The notes beneath the pieces are model-generated. The model was not told the DNA's origin. It worked only from the letters and a program-made list of their open reading frames with translations, and searched no databases. A DNA stretch of 8,213 bases from Bacillota bacterium. GTDB taxonomy: Bacteria > Bacillota > Clostridia > Oscillospirales > Oscillospiraceae. Below are positions 5,436 to 8,213 of this stretch, piece after piece (position 1 is the stretch's first letter; each line of letters opens with the position of its first letter). The stretch spans positions 1 through 8,213 of the forward strand of contig JAEWML010000182.1 of assembly GCA_023393155.1 (NCBI GenBank). The letters run 5' to 3'. A program made the translations under genes and the position numbers.

Positions 5436-6914
5436 ATGGCACTAAAAACAGGAAAAGAATATGTGGAAAGTCTGCGCCAACTGAAAACCCGGGTGTACAT
5501 GTTTGGCGAGAAGATTGACAACTGGGTGGATCACCCCATGATTCGCCCCAGCATCAACTGTGTGGCCATGACGTACAGTCTGGCCCACGACCCCCGCTAC
5601 ACCGACCTGATGACGGTTAAGTCCAGCCTGACGGGCAACACGATTAACCGCTTCACCCATCTGCACCAGTCCACCGAGGATTTGCTGAACAAGGTGAAAA
5701 TGCAGCGCCTGCTGGGCCAGAAGACCGCAAGCTGCTTCCAGCGGTGCGTTGGCATGGACGCGTTCAACGCCGTCTTCTCAACCACCTTTGAAATTGACGA
5801 GGCCCACGGCACCCACTATCACGAGAACTTCAAGAAGTTCCTCACCATGGTGCAGGACAACGACCTGACCGTGGACGGCGCCATGACCGACCCCAAGGGC
5901 GACCGGTCCAAGGCTCCCCACCTGCAGGCTGACCCGGATATGTACCTCCACGTGGTGGAGCGCCGGGACGACGGCATCGTGGTCTGCGGCGCCAAGGTCC
6001 ACCAGACCGGCTCCGTCAACTCCCACTGGCACATCTTCATGCCCACCATCGCCATGGGTCCCGACGACAAGGACTGGGCCGTTTCCTTCGCCTGCCCCAC
6101 CGATGTGGAAGGCATGTACATGATTTATGGCCGTCAGTCCTGCGACACCCGCAAGATGGAAAAGGACGCCGACGTGGATCTGGGCAACGCCCGGTTCGGC
6201 GGTCAGGAGGCTCTGGTGGTTCTGGACCATGTGTTCATCCCCAACGAGTACCTGTTCCTCAACGGCGAGCATGAGTTTGCCGGCATGATGGTGGAGCGCT
6301 TCGCCGGGTATCACCGCCAGAGCTACGGCGGCTGCAAGGTCGGCGTGGGCGACGTGGTGATCGGCGCGGCGGCGCTGGCGGCGGAGTACAACGGCGTGGA
6401 GAAGGCCAGCGCGGTGAAGGATAAGCTCATCGAGATGACCCACCTGAACGAGACGCTGTATTCCTGCGGGGTTGCCTGCTCCTGCGAGGGCTGCCCCACC
6501 AAGGCGGGCAACTACCAGATCGACCTGCTGCTTGCCAACGTCTGCAAGCAGAACGTCACCCGCTTCCCCTATGAGATCGTGCGCCTGGCGGAGGATATTG
6601 CCGGCGGCGCCATGGTCACCCTGCCCTCCGAGACGGACTTTAAGTCCGACACGGTGGTTGGGAACAACGGCGAAACCATCGGAGAAATCTGCCACAAGTT
6701 CTTCGCCACCAAGGAAGGCGTATCCGCTGAGGACCGGGCCCGCGTGTTCCGGTTTTTGGAAAACATTTGTCTGGGCTCCGCCGCCGTGGGCTACCGCACG
6801 GAATCCATGCACGGCGCGGGTTCTCCCCAGGCACAGCGCGTCATGATTGCCCGTCAGGGCAATATCGAGGCCAAAAAGGATCTGGCAAAATACATTGCCG
6901 GCATTCAAGACTAA
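5436..6914 (+). CDS. abfD: 4-hydroxybutyryl-CoA dehydratase / vinylacetyl-CoA delta-isomerase
   Basis: This 4Fe-4S and FAD enzyme dehydrates 4-hydroxybutyryl-CoA to crotonyl-CoA by a ketyl-radical mechanism and also isomerises vinylacetyl-CoA. It is cytoplasmic, oxygen-sensitive and tetrameric in the family. The 492 residues match the roughly 490 of the Clostridium aminobutyricum enzyme with a one-residue offset. All four cluster ligands appear: Cys100 and Cys104 in ASCFQRCVGMD, and His293 and Cys300 in GYHRQSYGGCK. Also present are Tyr297 and Lys301 around the cluster, Glu258 in GGQEALVVLDHVFIPNE and Glu456 in YRTESMHG, matching residues implicated in catalysis. Retention of the ligands separates it from related flavin monooxygenases of the HpaB type, which lack the cluster. 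The ATG follows AGGAGG by 7 bases. It is the committed step of the operon, between the CoA-transferase and the crotonyl-CoA-reducing acyl-CoA dehydrogenase (23-base gap). Confidence 0.96.
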   Translation: MALKTGKEYVESLRQLKTRVYMFGEKIDNWVDHPMIRPSINCVAMTYSLAHDPRYTDLMTVKSSLTGNTINRFTHLHQSTEDLLNKVKMQRLLGQKTASCFQRCVGMDAFNAVFSTTFEIDEAHGTHYHENFKKFLTMVQDNDLTVDGAMTDPKGDRSKAPHLQADPDMYLHVVERRDDGIVVCGAKVHQTGSVNSHWHIFMPTIAMGPDDKDWAVSFACPTDVEGMYMIYGRQSCDTRKMEKDADVDLGNARFGGQEALVVLDHVFIPNEYLFLNGEHEFAGMMVERFAGYHRQSYGGCKVGVGDVVIGAAALAAEYNGVEKASAVKDKLIEMTHLNETLYSCGVACSCEGCPTKAGNYQIDLLLANVCKQNVTRFPYEIVRLAEDIAGGAMVTLPSETDFKSDTVVGNNGETIGEICHKFFATKEGVSAEDRARVFRFLENICLGSAAVGYRTESMHGAGSPQAQRVMIARQGNIEAKKDLAKYIAGIQD

Positions 6915-6937
6915 AAATAAGAGCATAGGAGACTGAC

Positions 6938-8074
6938 ATGGATTTTGAATTGACACGAGAGCAGGAACTCATCCGGAAAATGACCCGTGAGTTCACCGAA
7001 AATGAGATCAAGCCCATTGCGGCCGAAACAGACCGCACCTGCAAGTATCCCAAGGAAACCATCGACCAGTTGTTCCGCTACGGCGTGATGGGCATGAGCG
7101 TGCCCATGGAGTACGGTGGCGCCGGCGCGGACGATCTGTCCGCCGCTATTGCCGTGGAGGAAATCTCCAAGGTCTGCGCGTCCACCGGCGACATTGTCGC
7201 CACCCACAACGGTCTGTGCTGCGGCCCCATCATCCAGAACGGCACCGAGGAGCAGAAGCAGAAGTATCTGCGCATGCTCACCACCGGCGGCAAGCTGGGC
7301 GCCTTCTGCCTTACTGAGCCTGACGCCGGTTCCGACGCCTCCAAGGGCACCACCGTGGCCGTGCTGGAGGGCGATCACTATGTCATCAACGGCTCCAAGA
7401 TTTTCATCACCAACGGCTATGCCGCAGAGGTGTTTGTGGTCTTCGCCATGACCGACCCCTCCAAGGGCACCAAGGGCATTTCCGCCTTCATTGTTGAAAA
7501 ATCCTTCCCCGGCTTCTCTGTGGGCAAGCACGAGGAAAAGATGGGCCTGCACGGCTCCCCCACCGCCGAAATCGTGTTTACCGACTGCATCGTTCCCAAG
7601 GAGAACCTGCTGGGCAAGGAGGGCAAGGGCTTCAAGATCGCCATGCAGACGCTGGACGGCGGCCGTATCGGCATCGCCGCGCAGGGCTTGGGCCTTGCTC
7701 AGGGCGCGATGGACGAGGCTGTTGCCTACACCAAGAGCCGCGTCCAGTTTGGCCGTCCCATCTCCAAGTTCCAGAACACCCAGTTCCTGTTCGCCGACAT
7801 GGCCGTGTCCATTGAGGCGGGCCGCCTGCTGACCTATCAGGCCGCCATCCGCAAGACCAATGGCCAGTCCTTTACCAAGGAAGCCGCCATGGCCAAGCTG
7901 TTTACCTCCGAGGCCGCCATGCAGATCACCACCAAGTCTCTTCAGATGTTCGGCGGCTACGGCTATACCAAGGACTTCCCCATGGAGCGCATGATGCGTG
8001 ACGCGAAGATCACCGAGATCTACGAGGGCACCTCCGAGATCCAGCGCGTGGTCATTTCCAACCACATTCTGTAA
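6938..8074 (+). CDS. bcd: Short-chain acyl-CoA dehydrogenase, probable butyryl-CoA dehydrogenase
   Basis: This FAD enzyme in anaerobes of this type runs as crotonyl-CoA reductase, forming butyryl-CoA and working with EtfAB. It has 378 residues, typical of the family. Domain order is an N-terminal helical part (about 1-115), a middle beta domain (about 120-230) with CLTEPDAGSDAS at 124-135 and FITNGYAAE at 156-164, and a C-terminal helical part with DGGRIGIAAQGLG (240-252) and YTKSRVQFGRPI (264-275). The expected catalytic base is Glu363 in EIYEGTSEIQR. The ATG follows AGGAG by 6 bases. The gene starts 23 bases after abfD and is followed after 14 bases by etfB, so these genes are surely cotranscribed. 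The pairing with etfB suggests a Bcd-EtfAB complex that can bifurcate electrons from NADH to crotonyl-CoA and ferredoxin. That activity is known for clostridial homologues but is inferred here. The chain-length preference is assumed from context. Confidence 0.92.
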   Translation: MDFELTREQELIRKMTREFTENEIKPIAAETDRTCKYPKETIDQLFRYGVMGMSVPMEYGGAGADDLSAAIAVEEISKVCASTGDIVATHNGLCCGPIIQNGTEEQKQKYLRMLTTGGKLGAFCLTEPDAGSDASKGTTVAVLEGDHYVINGSKIFITNGYAAEVFVVFAMTDPSKGTKGISAFIVEKSFPGFSVGKHEEKMGLHGSPTAEIVFTDCIVPKENLLGKEGKGFKIAMQTLDGGRIGIAAQGLGLAQGAMDEAVAYTKSRVQFGRPISKFQNTQFLFADMAVSIEAGRLLTYQAAIRKTNGQSFTKEAAMAKLFTSEAAMQITTKSLQMFGGYGYTKDFPMERMMRDAKITEIYEGTSEIQRVVISNHIL

Positions 8075-8088
8075 GGAGGCGCAAACAA

Positions 8089-8213
8089 ATGAAAGTGATT
8101 GTATGTGTAAAGCAGGTGCCCGATACCTCCGGAAAGGTGGCTGTGAATCCCGATGGGACTTTGGACCGCGCGTCCATGCAGACCATCACCAACCCCGACG
8201 ACCTGAACGCCGT
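8089..8213 (+). CDS. etfB: Electron transfer flavoprotein beta subunit, N-terminal part (3' truncated by window)
   Basis: Forty-one complete codons are visible and the frame runs off the window end. The start MKVIVCVKQVPDTSGKVAV and the later TNPDDLNA are hallmarks of EtfB; the VCVKQVPDT region opens the nucleotide-binding fold and NPDDLNA precedes a conserved helix. The protein would form a heterodimer with EtfA, whose gene is expected just downstream, and serve as electron donor to the preceding acyl-CoA dehydrogenase. The AAGGAGG site (8073-8079) overlaps the TAA of the dehydrogenase gene and lies 9 bases before the ATG, which suggests tightly coupled expression. Confidence 0.93.
   Translation, partial: MKVIVCVKQVPDTSGKVAVNPDGTLDRASMQTITNPDDLNA

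Noticed and set aside
5778..6956. 392-codon open frame on the minus strand opposite abfD
   Set aside because: Low-complexity composition rich in Val, His, Gly and Ala, no motif, and complete overlap with a dehydratase whose cofactor ligands are all present.
6911..8065. 384-codon open frame on the minus strand opposite the acyl-CoA dehydrogenase
   Set aside because: Antisense shadow of a clear enzyme gene; Gly/His/Leu-rich with no recognisable domain.

Overview
The window looks like a piece of a GC-rich chromosome from a strictly anaerobic, butyrate-forming Clostridia member, probably a gut or rumen Oscillospiraceae-like organism. The evidence is a pyruvate:ferredoxin oxidoreductase, an oxygen-sensitive 4-hydroxybutyryl-CoA dehydratase, a butyryl-CoA dehydrogenase followed by an electron-transfer flavoprotein gene, strong AGGAGG ribosome sites, TTG starts, and a sigma-54 activator of the Gram-positive PAS/AAA+/HTH type. 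The genus cannot be fixed from sequence reading alone. There are no mobile elements, CRISPR arrays, tRNAs or rRNAs.

Layout. Positions 1-948 hold the 3' end of nifJ (pyruvate:ferredoxin oxidoreductase), which ends at a strong 19-bp stem-loop terminator (1059-1106). A sigma-54-dependent activator gene lies convergent to it on the minus strand (1160-2596). Between the activator and the next gene is an AT-rich, roughly 395-base divergent control region. It contains a canonical sigma-54 promoter (TGGCACG-N4-TTGCT at 2918-2933), an upstream sigma-A-like promoter, an extended -10 promoter for the activator, and three inverted repeats that are candidate protein-binding sites. From 2992 to the window end, five plus-strand genes are closely spaced: crotonase, a fused family I CoA-transferase, 4-hydroxybutyryl-CoA dehydratase (abfD), acyl-CoA dehydrogenase (bcd-like), and the first 41 codons of etfB.

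How the genes fit together (inference from family knowledge). The CoA-transferase would activate 4-hydroxybutyrate, made from GABA or succinate, with CoA taken from acetyl-CoA or butyryl-CoA. AbfD would dehydrate and isomerise 4-hydroxybutyryl-CoA to crotonyl-CoA. The acyl-CoA dehydrogenase with EtfAB would reduce crotonyl-CoA to butyryl-CoA, probably with flavin-based electron bifurcation to ferredoxin. The crotonase would hydrate part of the crotonyl-CoA to 3-hydroxybutyryl-CoA, opening an oxidative branch towards acetyl-CoA. The divergent PAS-AAA+ protein carries the GAFTGA loop needed to contact sigma-54 and faces a near-perfect sigma-54 promoter, so it very probably switches this operon on in response to a metabolite. 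The most notable content of the window is this self-contained regulatory unit for a 4-hydroxybutyrate-to-butyrate operon.
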